From positions 5,206,001 to 5,270,000 of the forward strand of contig NZ_CP056032.1 of assembly GCF_013375035.1 (NCBI RefSeq): 64,000 nucleotides of DNA, in the 5' to 3' direction. Position numbers and translations under genes: made by a program. Origin of the DNA: Spirosoma sp. KUDC1026 (GTDB taxonomy: Bacteria; Bacteroidota; Bacteroidia; Cytophagales; Spirosomataceae). Below are positions 8,163-17,600 of this stretch, one piece after another (positions within the stretch are counted from its first letter, which is position 1; every line of letters starts with the position of its first letter). The notes under the pieces are model-generated. The model was not told where the DNA came from, did no database searches, and saw nothing but the letters and a program-made list of their open reading frames with translations.

Positions 8163-8969
8163 TTATTCTTTTTCTTCCATCAATTTCGTTAGTTCAACGA
8201 ATTCGGCTACGCTAAGTTGTTCGGCGCGTTTGTCCATGAACCGACTGGCCAGCGCAGCCTCTGATGGGTTCAGCGGTTTCAGCGAATTACGTAACGTTTT
8301 CCGGCGTTGCCCAAAGCCGTGTTTAACGACCTGCATAAACTTCCGCTCGTCGCACCCCAGGTCGGTTACGTTGTTCCGACGTAGTGAAATCACGCCCGAA
8401 AACACTTTTGGTGGAGGGTTGAATACGTCCGGCGGTACCGTAAACTCGTATTTGATATCGTACCAGGCCTGGAGCAGCACGCTCAGGATACCGTAGTCTT
8501 TATTGCCCGGCCCCGACGCGATCCGCTGCGCTACTTCCCGCTGAAACATACCCACCACTTCCGGCACCCGCTCGCGGATGTCCAGTACCCGGAACAGAAT
8601 CTGGGTAGAGATATTGTACGGGAAGTTGCCGATCACGGCAAACGGCTCGGTACTAACTTGTTTTGTCGGCAGCAGATCGGTACGGATGTTCAGAAAATCA
8701 GACGCCAGAATACGGCCTTCGAGGGCGGGAAAATTCTGGTTCAGGTAATCGACGGATTCCCGGTCGATTTCGATAACGTAGGTTTCGAATCGTTTATCCT
8801 GAAGCAGAAACTGCGTCAGGACGCCCATGCCCGGACCGATTTCCAGCACTTTGGTATAGGCCTGCCCCTCGACGGTGGGATGCCCCGTCAGCAGATCAGC
8901 AATACGCTGGGAAATGCTGAGATCAGTCAGAAAATGCTGACCAAGTTCTTTTTTAGGTTTTACAGACAC
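8163..8969 (-). CDS. rsmA: 16S rRNA dimethyladenosine transferase RsmA/KsgA
   Basis: 268 residues, normal length. The enzyme dimethylates two adjacent adenines near the 3' end of 16S rRNA during 30S maturation, using S-adenosylmethionine. It starts with the family signature KKELGQHFLTDLSISQRIAD. Motif I is EIGPGMGVLTQ (about 43-53), motif IV is NFPYNIST (about 115-122, where NLPYNIST is usual), and the C-terminal domain has FGQRRKTLRNSLK. A Bacteroidota -7 element lies about 26 bases before the start, so the leader is short. Confidence 0.96.
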   Translation of the reverse strand: MSVKPKKELGQHFLTDLSISQRIADLLTGHPTVEGQAYTKVLEIGPGMGVLTQFLLQDKRFETYVIEIDRESVDYLNQNFPALEGRILASDFLNIRTDLLPTKQVSTEPFAVIGNFPYNISTQILFRVLDIRERVPEVVGMFQREVAQRIASGPGNKDYGILSVLLQAWYDIKYEFTVPPDVFNPPPKVFSGVISLRRNNVTDLGCDERKFMQVVKHGFGQRRKTLRNSLKPLNPSEAALASRFMDKRAEQLSVAEFVELTKLMEEKE

Positions 8970-8994
8970 AATACGGGCGCGTTAAATTTGAGCG

Positions 8995-9002
8995 CAAAGG
9001 TA
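8995..9002 (-). promoter_or_regulatory. Probable -7 element of the rsmA promoter
   Basis: The minus strand reads TACCTTTG here, a perfect TAnnTTTG match, 26 bases upstream of the rsmA ATG. A TTG lies about 22 bases further upstream at the edge of the preceding gene's end. Confidence 0.55.
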
Positions 9003-9016
9003 CGGGTCGATTCGAA

Positions 9017-10759
9017 CTAAAAATCAATATCAGTTAGCTCGAAGTTTTGCCGAAGTCGGATGGTTCCGTCTTCTTCGCTACCAGGCTGGTAGATGATCAC
9101 TTCGGGCTGGATACCTTTCTGCACATTACCGATGTCCCGTTTGCCGTTCTTGTTGGCATCAACAATCAACCGAACGCGGTACTTACCAGGTTTAAGTCGG
9201 GAAAAGTCATAGCTCGACGCTCCTCTGGATGTACGTAGTACGATATATTTTTCGTCCAGCAGTTCAACAATGATATTCGCTCCGGGCGGAATAGCCGCCG
9301 ACGGATTAATCTTACCCGCAATCTGGCTGTATGTATCTTCTTCGGCTATCGTGTATTTAGCGACGTAAGCGGCCAACGTATCGCCCTGCACGCTAATAAA
9401 GGCACCTTTTCCCAGCTTGAATAGCAATGTATCCTTTAAATTCGTCGATCGCCTGATCGACAGCTGCGAGAAATTGTTGGTCCATTTCAAGTCCTCGGCC
9501 GTTAGCTGAAGTGGTTTGGTACTATCCGGGCCGATGATGATTCTTTCCGGGTCGAATCGCAGAACGGGTTTAGTGAAGGTCAGCGTGAAGTCCAGGTTAT
9601 TGTCGATGGGCTCTCGGGTTTGCGGCAGGACCTGAACGTTCAGCGGTTTACGATCTTTTTCCCGCGTTTTCAGCGGGGAGAAATAAACACGTTCTTTCAG
9701 ATCCGTCCGGTTCCCTACTGAATCGACGGCTACGATGACGATATTGATCGTATCGTTGGCAGCCCGGGTGGCGGGCCGGAAAATACGTATCATCTTGGGT
9801 GACTCCAGAAACGAAATCAACGTATCGCCACTATTCTTCACGGTTGCCGCCGTGGACCCGGCCGCCGAGTCCACCGCGGCCGAATCCACGGCGGCTGTTG
9901 TCGATTTTGTACTGTCAGTGGAGGAAGCCGCGCTTTTGCCGGGATACGTCAGCCGGTATGAAGCAATCCCGCTGTTGAGTTCCAGGCCAAGGGTTTCGTC
10001 GGTACGTTCGCGCCGGGTTACCCGGGGTTTGGTTGACCCCCGGAACGCCACCATGTTAACGTCCGTGTAGTTTCGATTGAGGTTCAGGACACTATCCCGG
10101 AAGGCGACCCGCTCGTTTGGCGTATTATTCACCAGATTCAGGTCTTTGTCGTCAAAGCCGTATACTTTGTACAGCCCTGCTTTGATGTTCTCAATGCGAT
10201 AGTTTCCGTTGCTGTCCGTCCGGGCGAAATACTGCGGTCGTTTGCGGGTAATGGGTAACGTATCCGTCGACGCAAATAGCCCTACCAGAAAATTCAGCAA
10301 CGGCCGCCGGGTTTCGTCATCCACTACGTTGCCGCTTAAGTTGAGTGAGTCAATTGTTCCCCCCGTACTAAAGACGATTTTAGTGTCTTTAGCGATGTTG
10401 CGCTCCGTAATGTCTTTGATCCCATCGGCAAAGTTGATGGTGTAGGTCGTGTTCTTCTGAAACGGTCGGGAAAACGTGAGTCGAACACCCTGCGGCAGCG
10501 ACTTTGCAATGAACGTATTGCTGTCCTGGGGCGTCACTGTAACCTTCTGCTGGAGGTTTTCGGTATTAACGTACTCATCAAACTCCAGCTCCACAATTTT
10601 TCCCTCGTAGTTCAACTGGCGCATTTTAGGAATACTACTCACGAGCTTTGGGGCAAGCGTATCTTTTTTCCCACCGGGCGGCTGGGCTACCTGCGCGCAG
10701 TTCTGTAGCAGGATCGGAAGGGCAAAGAGAAGACTAAAAAAGAAATGGCGGAACGTCAT
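9017..10759 (-). CDS. Ig-like domain lipoprotein
   Basis: 580 residues with a lipoprotein signal peptide (lipid-attached Cys21 in LLQNC). The mature N-terminus has a Big_5/SbsA-type Ig-like domain (about 35-120, with VELEFDEYVN and YTINFADGIKDITERN), then a carboxypeptidase regulatory-like fold (about 135-215, with FARTDSNGNYRIENIKAGLY). A low-complexity Ala/Ser/Thr/Asp segment (about 275-310) follows, then further beta-rich domains ending with SRLKPGKYRVRLIVDANKNG. It is likely an outer-membrane-attached structural or binding lipoprotein of a kind common in Bacteroidota. It has its own promoter and lies upstream of rsmA. Confidence 0.85.
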   Translation of the reverse strand: MTFRHFFFSLLFALPILLQNCAQVAQPPGGKKDTLAPKLVSSIPKMRQLNYEGKIVELEFDEYVNTENLQQKVTVTPQDSNTFIAKSLPQGVRLTFSRPFQKNTTYTINFADGIKDITERNIAKDTKIVFSTGGTIDSLNLSGNVVDDETRRPLLNFLVGLFASTDTLPITRKRPQYFARTDSNGNYRIENIKAGLYKVYGFDDKDLNLVNNTPNERVAFRDSVLNLNRNYTDVNMVAFRGSTKPRVTRRERTDETLGLELNSGIASYRLTYPGKSAASSTDSTKSTTAAVDSAAVDSAAGSTAATVKNSGDTLISFLESPKMIRIFRPATRAANDTINIVIVAVDSVGNRTDLKERVYFSPLKTREKDRKPLNVQVLPQTREPIDNNLDFTLTFTKPVLRFDPERIIIGPDSTKPLQLTAEDLKWTNNFSQLSIRRSTNLKDTLLFKLGKGAFISVQGDTLAAYVAKYTIAEEDTYSQIAGKINPSAAIPPGANIIVELLDEKYIVLRTSRGASSYDFSRLKPGKYRVRLIVDANKNGKRDIGNVQKGIQPEVIIYQPGSEEDGTIRLRQNFELTDIDF

Positions 10760-10778
10760 ATCAGGTACACTAAGGCTA

Positions 10779-10786
10779 CAAAGGTA
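10779..10786 (-). promoter_or_regulatory. Probable -7 element of the Ig-like lipoprotein gene
   Basis: TACCTTTG on the minus strand lies 20 bases before the ATG, with a TTTA sequence about 20 bases further upstream as a weak -33 element. The position and consensus match support promoter function. Confidence 0.5.
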
Positions 10787-10973
10787 AACGTCCGTTCATC
10801 GTTAAACTGTACCGGCTGTCATAAAATGGGTATGCCTTTCGTTACGTTTAGAAAGAAATTTAGGAAAATTTAAGGTACCCGACAGGCCTATTGGCGCTCA
10901 AGTCAGTTGTGAATGAGTAAATCCACGGTATCTGTCACTGCATAACCAACCCGTTATTACCCCAAAACCATTC

Positions 10974-12479
10974 ATGCTCCGCGTCCGCTTTTATCTTTTT
11001 TCACTCCTGATCTCTTCCGCCGTCTGGCTGACGAGCTGTTCCAGTCCCGCCGAAAAACTGGATACTCAGGTCAGCGATGCTCTCGATGATGAAAACATTG
11101 ACAAGGACGAAGCCGACGCGCTCCGGGTATACATCGAGCAGGAAACGGACGCCCTCGTTGACGATAAGAAAACCAAGGCTCTGCTAACGCCCGACGGCAA
11201 GATTGATGAGTCGGCGCTGATCGCTTTTGTCAAACGCAACCGGACGTATCGCAAGCTGGCCAAAGAAGGTAAAGAACCCACTATTGCTTTGTCGGGTGCC
11301 GTTGCCGTGAGCGAACCCCTGCGGTTGCGGCTGTACCTCGAAGCCAGCGGCAGTATGTTCCCTTACGATGCACCGGGTGGCAACGGTACGTTCAAACGGG
11401 CGCTCAACGACGTATTGACCGACTTTGAGGCCACCGCCCCCTACCAGGGCAAGCTCTTCGTCGTTAATACCGAAGTAAACCCGCTGGGCCTATCCTTGCC
11501 GCAGTTTTTCAAAGAGAAAAACATCTTCACGGTTGCCAAAACCAAAGGAAAAACGACGAGTACCGACTTCGAGAAAATCTTCCGGACGATTCTGACCGAA
11601 ACGTCGGGCAGCGACCTGAGTGTGCTGGCGTCGGACCTGATTTACTCCGACCCAAGCTTGACCGGGATGAGCGCCCAGAAAACGCTCGATGCGGCCAGTT
11701 CGCTGCTGACAACGGTCTTTACGCCCTTCGCCAATACCCATTCGATGCTGGTTCTGAAACTAACCGCTGATTTTGACGGGGTGTATTACAGTTCAAATAA
11801 CGCCAAGCATCCCTACAAAGGGCAGCGGCCGTATTATCTCTGCCTGATCGGCCGTAACGAAGCCATGCAGAAATTCTATAGCGATCCGGCTTACCAGACC
11901 ATTCGCCAGTTCGACCGGCTGCCGGATTACGAAAATTCCTGGTTTTTCGGTCGGGATACGAAAGCAACCACGCCCTACTACACCGTCCTGGTTAGCGATC
12001 CAGCGAAGAAGGGCCGCTTTAAAAAATCCAGCGAAGAAGTGCGGGAGAAAGCGAAGGCGATTCACTCGCTGGATGATGTACAACCCGACGTGTCCGATAA
12101 GCAACTGGCCATTCCCGTCGCCGTCGATTTGTCGGCGTTACGTCTGCCCGCTTCGCTGCTGACTGATGCGAGCCAGTACGTAGTCGAAGGTAAAGACAAT
12201 TTCAAGGTATCGTCGGTACAAACGTATTCGGGCGCGAACGGCACGACGCACAAACTGCTGCTCACCTCGTCGCAGCCCGCTCGCGGCAAACGTACCGCGA
12301 CAATCCGCCTGCGTCGGCAGTTTCCACCAAAGTGGATTGCGAACACCACGACAACTAATGATGCCGCCCCCGACGCCAATTCTACCTTTGGCCTGCAAAA
12401 CCTCTTACAGGGCGTCGAACGCGCCTACAACCCCAACAACCAAACCGAATATTTCACGCTAACACTCAATTTAGAATGA
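10974..12479 (+). CDS. Lipoprotein with a possible vWA-like domain, first gene of the tubulin/actin-like operon
   Basis: 501 residues. The lipobox ends at Cys22 (WLTSC). A short acidic helical stretch follows (about 30-100) with DENIDKDEADAL. From about residue 115 the sequence LRLYLEASGSMFPYD resembles the first strand and metal-site loop of a von Willebrand A domain, with S-x-S degenerated to A-S-G-S. Later strands (LSVLASDLIYSDPS near 220) fit the same fold. The C-terminal third is beta-rich. I infer an envelope-facing adhesion or assembly factor. It opens a same-strand operon with membrane, tubulin-like and Hsp70-like genes. The vWA assignment is moderate. Confidence 0.7.
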   Translation: MLRVRFYLFSLLISSAVWLTSCSSPAEKLDTQVSDALDDENIDKDEADALRVYIEQETDALVDDKKTKALLTPDGKIDESALIAFVKRNRTYRKLAKEGKEPTIALSGAVAVSEPLRLRLYLEASGSMFPYDAPGGNGTFKRALNDVLTDFEATAPYQGKLFVVNTEVNPLGLSLPQFFKEKNIFTVAKTKGKTTSTDFEKIFRTILTETSGSDLSVLASDLIYSDPSLTGMSAQKTLDAASSLLTTVFTPFANTHSMLVLKLTADFDGVYYSSNNAKHPYKGQRPYYLCLIGRNEAMQKFYSDPAYQTIRQFDRLPDYENSWFFGRDTKATTPYYTVLVSDPAKKGRFKKSSEEVREKAKAIHSLDDVQPDVSDKQLAIPVAVDLSALRLPASLLTDASQYVVEGKDNFKVSSVQTYSGANGTTHKLLLTSSQPARGKRTATIRLRRQFPPKWIANTTTTNDAAPDANSTFGLQNLLQGVERAYNPNNQTEYFTLTLNLE

Positions 12480-12481
12480 GT

Positions 12482-12558
12482 GATTGAGCGATTGAGTGAA
12501 TGTTTTGCGTCAGCCAATTATTCACTCATTCGCTCAATTACTCATTCACTCATTCTCA
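12482..12558. other. Imperfect inverted repeat between the lipoprotein and membrane-protein genes
   Basis: A GAGTGATTGAGCGATTGAGTGAAT-like arm (first 20 bases GAGTGATTGAGCGATTGAGT) after the stop codon pairs with a near-perfect copy about 25 bases later, 22 of 24 positions matching. It is followed by a further ACTCATTCACTCATT repeat. It may attenuate or process the operon mRNA. Because it overlaps the earliest possible start of the next frame, it argues for the later ATG at 12562. Confidence 0.5.
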
Positions 12559-12561
12559 CTC

Positions 12562-13005
12562 ATGGAAGAATCGCTCTATAATTTTTATAACCTGTTCGTA
12601 AACAGCAGCCTGCTGGAAGATCTGTATCAGGAAGAACTGCTGTCGCCCCTGACCTGGACCGCAATCGGACTGGCGTTTGTTGTCGCCTTTGCCTTTTACA
12701 TCTGGCCATTCAACCGGGTTAGCTTCAGTGGTCTTCAGCACTGGCTGACCATGATGGGCGTGAGCGCCGTTTTGCTGTTCATCATTACGCTCGTCACCTG
12801 CTATCAAAAGGCTGGTCAGGAGATTCCGCGCGACGAAGCCGATCCGGAACAGGGTTATCTGTTTGACCAGGGGGTCAGTACGTTCCTGAGTTTTTCTTTT
12901 GAAATGGCGCTACTGACGGCAATCATCTTCTTCGTGATCTCGATGATTATGAAAAACTTCAGCAAAAATGCCAAACACCGGCCTATGCTGTGGCCATCGA
13001 AATAA
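12562..13005 (+). CDS. Small three-helix membrane protein
   Basis: 147 residues from the ATG at 12562 (MEESLYNFYNLFVN). The frame is open from 12496, but that extension lies in an inverted repeat and is unlikely to be translated. Three membrane helices are visible at about 27-48, 58-82 and 116-138. A loop with an acidic stretch (IPRDEADPEQGYLF) lies between the second and third. The C-terminus is basic (KNFSKNAKHRP), pointing to a cytoplasmic end. I do not know the family. Its place in the operon suggests it is the inner-membrane anchor for the tubulin-like or actin-like protein. Confidence 0.8.
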   Translation: MEESLYNFYNLFVNSSLLEDLYQEELLSPLTWTAIGLAFVVAFAFYIWPFNRVSFSGLQHWLTMMGVSAVLLFIITLVTCYQKAGQEIPRDEADPEQGYLFDQGVSTFLSFSFEMALLTAIIFFVISMIMKNFSKNAKHRPMLWPSK

Positions 13006-13080
13006 TATTAATCTCACTTCTGGCCCTGCCGCGACGGCGGATCGCCCGAACCTAATCTTGTAGGGGCTTTGCTCTGACAA

Positions 13081-13103
13081 CCCCCTCCTGTTTTAGGAGG
13101 GGG
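13081..13103. other. GC-rich hairpin in the operon
   Basis: CCCCCTCC and GGAGGGGG arms flank a 7-base loop TGTTTTA, followed by further CAGGGGGTGG. This resembles dispersed CCCCCTCC palindromes of Bacteroidota. No T-run follows, so it is more likely an mRNA-processing or stabilising hairpin than a terminator. Confidence 0.5.
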
Positions 13104-13173
13104 CAGGGGGTGGTAACTGGCGGAAAATGGAAAGGACCGCTGCCGTGGGGTAAACCACACAAACCAAAAACTT

Positions 13174-14664
13174 ATGGCTAAATTATTTGTGTTCGCCATC
13201 GGCGGAACCGGCTCGCGGGTGCTGAAAGCACTAACGATGCTGCTGGCGTCGGGCGTTAAAATGAACAACACCGACGAGATCATCCCTATCGTGCTGGACC
13301 CCCATGCCACGAACGATGATCTGTTGCGTACCAAAGAATTACTTCGTGAGTACGGTAACATTCGGGCGGGGCTGCAAACGAAGCCGACTGAAGGCTTTTT
13401 CAGCACCGAAATTAAAACGCTGAATCGGGCAATTGGTGGTAACGCAACCATCGCCGATACGTACGTCTTTGAACTTCAGGGGGTGCAGCAGGAGAAATTC
13501 CGGGATTACATCAACTACGAAGGCCTGGACGCTCCAGCAAAGGCCTTGGCCGGGCTCTTGTTTTCGGAAGAAAATCTGGAAACGAAGATGGACATCGGTT
13601 TCGTCGGCAACCCCAATATCGGCAGTACGGTCCTGAACCAGTTTCGGTATTCGGATGTGTTTCAGGCCTTTGCTGAGAATTTCGGCGCTAACGACCGCAT
13701 CTTCATCATCAGTTCGATTTTCGGGGGAACTGGCGCGGCCGGTTTCCCGATTCTGCTCAAAAATATTCGGGCGGCTCAGTCCATCGGCCAGATCTCAAAC
13801 CCGGCCTTCCTGCGCGACGCTAAAATTGGAGCCGTTACGGTGATGCCGTATTTCAGCCTGACGACCAACGACAACAAGTTGATTGACCCGGCCTCGTTTA
13901 TCGCCAAGACCAAAGCCGCACTGAATTACTACCAGAAAGGTGTTAACCCGTCGGTCAACGCGCTATATTATATCGGCGACGATCAGACCAAAGCCTACGC
14001 CTACGATCCCGGCGCGGGCGGCCAGAAAAACGAAGCGCATTTTGTCGAAATGGCCTCAGCGCTGGCCATGGTCGATTTTATGAACATGAGCGACAGCGAA
14101 CTAGCCGTTAGCAACGGCCGCCCTAACAACCCGGTCTTCAAAGAATTCGGCGTGGAACAGGACGGCACGACCTTCCAGCTCGGTAATCTGGCGGCCGCAA
14201 CCCGGCAGATCATCAACCTACCACTGGCCAAGATGGCCTTGTTCAGTACATACCTAAGCCAGAGGCTCAAGTCGGCAGCCGGGAGTGTACAGTGGGCCAA
14301 AGCCAATCCGCCTATTTCGACATCCTTCGTTAACTCGTCGTTTTTCAACAGCGTCAAAAACTTCGATACGGGCTTTCGGCAATGGCTGTCGGAGATGGGC
14401 GCTAATAAACGGGGTTTCGAGCCGTTCCTGCTTGACGCGGGCAACCTGGGCCATACGGTACGCGGCTTCGAACCCAAAAAGAAAGGGATCTTTGGTGGTG
14501 AGTCGGACGTAAAGCTGGACATCGTCAACGACTTCGATCAGGTGCTTAATAAAACGGCGGAAGGAAAAGCCTACGTTAGTGAGCCCGATAAATTCATCCA
14601 GCTGTTCTCGGAGGGCACCGACCGCTTCGTACGCGAACGCCTGCCGAAAGTTATGGACTACTAA
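13174..14664 (+). CDS. Tubulin/FtsZ-like GTPase (Tubulin_2-type)
   Basis: 496 residues, no signal peptide. The N-terminus KLFVFAIGGTGSRVLKAL (about 3-20) is the Rossmann first loop typical of tubulin-like proteins. The GTP-binding signature is FGGTGAAGFP at about residues 179-188, corresponding to the GGGTGxG loop of FtsZ. A strand DEIIPIVLDPHATNDD near 30-47 fits the second nucleotide loop. This matches the family annotated as tubulin-like domain proteins rather than cell-division FtsZ, which is shorter and has a different C-terminus. I infer GTP-dependent polymerisation in the cytoplasm. It is followed 18 bases later by the actin/Hsp70-like gene, so the two NTPases are surely co-expressed. 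Confidence 0.8.
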   Translation: MAKLFVFAIGGTGSRVLKALTMLLASGVKMNNTDEIIPIVLDPHATNDDLLRTKELLREYGNIRAGLQTKPTEGFFSTEIKTLNRAIGGNATIADTYVFELQGVQQEKFRDYINYEGLDAPAKALAGLLFSEENLETKMDIGFVGNPNIGSTVLNQFRYSDVFQAFAENFGANDRIFIISSIFGGTGAAGFPILLKNIRAAQSIGQISNPAFLRDAKIGAVTVMPYFSLTTNDNKLIDPASFIAKTKAALNYYQKGVNPSVNALYYIGDDQTKAYAYDPGAGGQKNEAHFVEMASALAMVDFMNMSDSELAVSNGRPNNPVFKEFGVEQDGTTFQLGNLAAATRQIINLPLAKMALFSTYLSQRLKSAAGSVQWAKANPPISTSFVNSSFFNSVKNFDTGFRQWLSEMGANKRGFEPFLLDAGNLGHTVRGFEPKKKGIFGGESDVKLDIVNDFDQVLNKTAEGKAYVSEPDKFIQLFSEGTDRFVRERLPKVMDY

Positions 14665-14682
14665 CCCCCATCGCTCAACTTT

Positions 14683-17600
14683 ATGCCTACGACACTTAGC
14701 TTACATAACCCAACGCCGGGCCTACACTGGTACGTCAGTCGCCCAATGGGTACCGACCAGATTGCGGCCATCCGCGACCCGCAGGGCGGCCAGACCATCA
14801 AACAGCCAACGTCCATTCCCAGCCCCTTTGCGCGCATGGACCTGGTTCGGTCGGCCTTTCTGAATTTGTCTTTACGCCCGGACCTGAGCGGTACCATCAA
14901 CGATCAGCGGGTGGTATCCGACTGTCTGGACGTGGGCGAGCTTTTCTTCAATTACGACAAGCTAAAAACGTACGTAACGATTACCCCGTTCGACGTACGG
15001 ACCAACCTTGACCAGCTGCGTAATTCATCGAATACCGGCCACCGACGGCTGGGCGATGCCCTAAAATTGTTTCTGGACCAGGACGCACCGGAGTATAACT
15101 TCAACGACATTAACCGGCTGTTCGTGCTGAGCTACCGGGGTCGCGTGGTGGGCGGTACGTCGCCCAAAACCCTGTTTTTCAGTTCGGGGAATGACCTGAG
15201 CTGGGTCGATGTATCGATGGGTAACGACCGTTTGTTCGATCAGGCAACAACGCCCCTGTACCAGCGGGATATTGAGTACCAGAAGTTCTGGTACGCGATC
15301 AAGCAGTTCATGCCGAACTTCCGGGAGCGTTTCCGGGAAGTAGACGACTACCTGAACCGCAGCCGGGCGCTGTTACAACAGCACAACCCTACCCTTTTCT
15401 ACGAGCACATCGAATTACCGAACGGACAGCCCCTGCTGACCCGCGAGAAATTCGACGCTGACTTCGATGAACTAACAACTGGCCCCGGCGACATCGTTGA
15501 AGTGCTGGGTTTCCCCCTGCGCAAGAAGAAATCCGACGTACGAGCCATCGATCAGGTCAGCGATTTCATTATCAAATCGGATAAGTACGCGCGGTTGCAC
15601 CCGAATCAGCCGCGCCCGATGGCGTTGCAGAACCGTTTTTTCCGGCAGTTTACGTATGTACCGCAGACGCAGTGGAATCCGAATACGTCGGTGCCGTACT
15701 ACGTACGCGAGTCCTGGAAGGAGAACCTGCGGTCGCTGCCGGGGCAACCGGGCAACTACCCCTGGTTGACGGTCAGTGATTTTCTGGAGCCTTACCTGAT
15801 TCGACTACCGTTCCCCACGGATCGGGGCCGTTTCTACGATGGCAACCTGCAAACGCCTGCTACAGACAAAGGCTTTTTGCTGCCGCTGAAGAAAGATTTC
15901 TTCGACTTTTTCGACGTCGACGATCTACTAACGGGTAAAGTCCGTCTACGGATGATCCCGCAGGGAAACGGCATCAACGTAACGCTCGACATTCCCGTAA
16001 CGGCCCCCGGTCAGCCGGGCAATCAGTTTGTTACGTTCGAGCGAGTGTATGCGCCTGTCGTTGGCAGCGCAACCTCGCCAAATGAACTTACGAACGAAGG
16101 AATCATTCTGGAAAACTCGTTCACAATCAACATCTTCCCGTTTGTCCGGTCGGGTTCGGTAACGGTACCCGCCGATTATCGGGTGCAGTTGATCGAATCC
16201 GGTTTCGACAGCCAGAACCAGTATCAACTGACCTATTTTCAGGAGCATGACAACGTAGCTGTCAAGCCGGAGTCGACGCACCAGCGGACGGTTCGCCAGC
16301 AGAATACGGACGGTTCGAGCGTGTACGACGTACTACGTCAGGAGTTCGATTACATCCAGACGAACATCCGCGCCGACGGTAAGGAGTTGAATGGCATCAT
16401 CATTCCCCGCTGGAACGAATACAACGGTGGCAGCAAGCAGTTTTCGTTTTCGGTCGATTTTGGAACCACCAACACGCATATCGAGTACAGCGTAGACGGC
16501 GGCACACCGCGTCCTTTTGACGTAGCCGACGTAACGCCCCAGGTCGCTACACTGGTGGCCCCGGCACAATACAACCCAGCCCTGTTCGAGCTGTTCCTGC
16601 TTTACGATCTGGAGTTTGTACCGCCAACCATTGGTCCCGGCAAGCCCGATAGTTTCCCAACTCGGACAGCCATTGCCGAGCCACTGAACCTGAGTTTTAA
16701 CCAGCAGACCCAGGCCCTGGCTGATTTCAATATTCCGTTTTACGTGGAGCGGCAACCCGCCGGTTCAAACCGGATCACGACCAATCTGAAGTGGGCAAAA
16801 GATAATAACCAGACCGAACGACGGGTCGAAGCCTTCCTGGAAGAGCTGTTGATGCTGATCAAAAACAAAGTACTGACCGAAGGCGGCAACCTGACTCAGA
16901 CGACCGTCTACTGGTTCTTCCCGGCCAGCATGACGCCCGGCCGCGTCAGTCAGCTACGTAGCGACTGGCAGAGTCTGTACGAACGCTATATCGGCGGGGG
17001 GGCCGGTCGACTACGTGAAGTCTCGGAGTCCGTCGCGCCGTTCTATTATTACAAGCAGAACCCCACGCTCAGCGCATCGGCCCGGCCGGTGATCAACGTC
17101 GATATTGGCGGAGGCACGTCGGACGTAGTGGTCTACGAACGAAACGAACCCCGCCTGCTGACCTCGTTCCGGTTCGCCGGTAACGCCATTTACGGCGATG
17201 CGTTCAGCGAGTACGGGGCTGCCAGTCACAACGGGTTCGTCAGAAAATACGCCGACCGAATTCAGACGTTGCTGGATAGCCAGAGCCTGGGCAACCTCAG
17301 CGACAACAACCGACGCATACTGGAAACCAACCGCTCGGAAGACATCATGGCGTTCTGGTTCTCGATCGAGAAGAGCAACGACGTCAAGGCGAAAAGTATG
17401 CTGTCGTTCAACGGCATGCTGGCGAAGGACGAAGACATGAAGATCGTTTTTGTACTATTCTACACCGCGCTGCTATACCACGTAGCGCGCCTGATGAAGC
17501 ACAAAAACATCGGTCTGCCGGGTGCCATTACATTCAGCGGAACCGGATCGAAGCTGCTGACGATCATCAGCTCCGACGATCAGATGCTGGGGAAACTGGC

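Noticed and set aside
12496-12561. Earlier start for the small membrane protein
   Set aside because: The extension lies within an imperfect inverted repeat and repeats of ACTCATT, and the protein is complete from the ATG at 12562.
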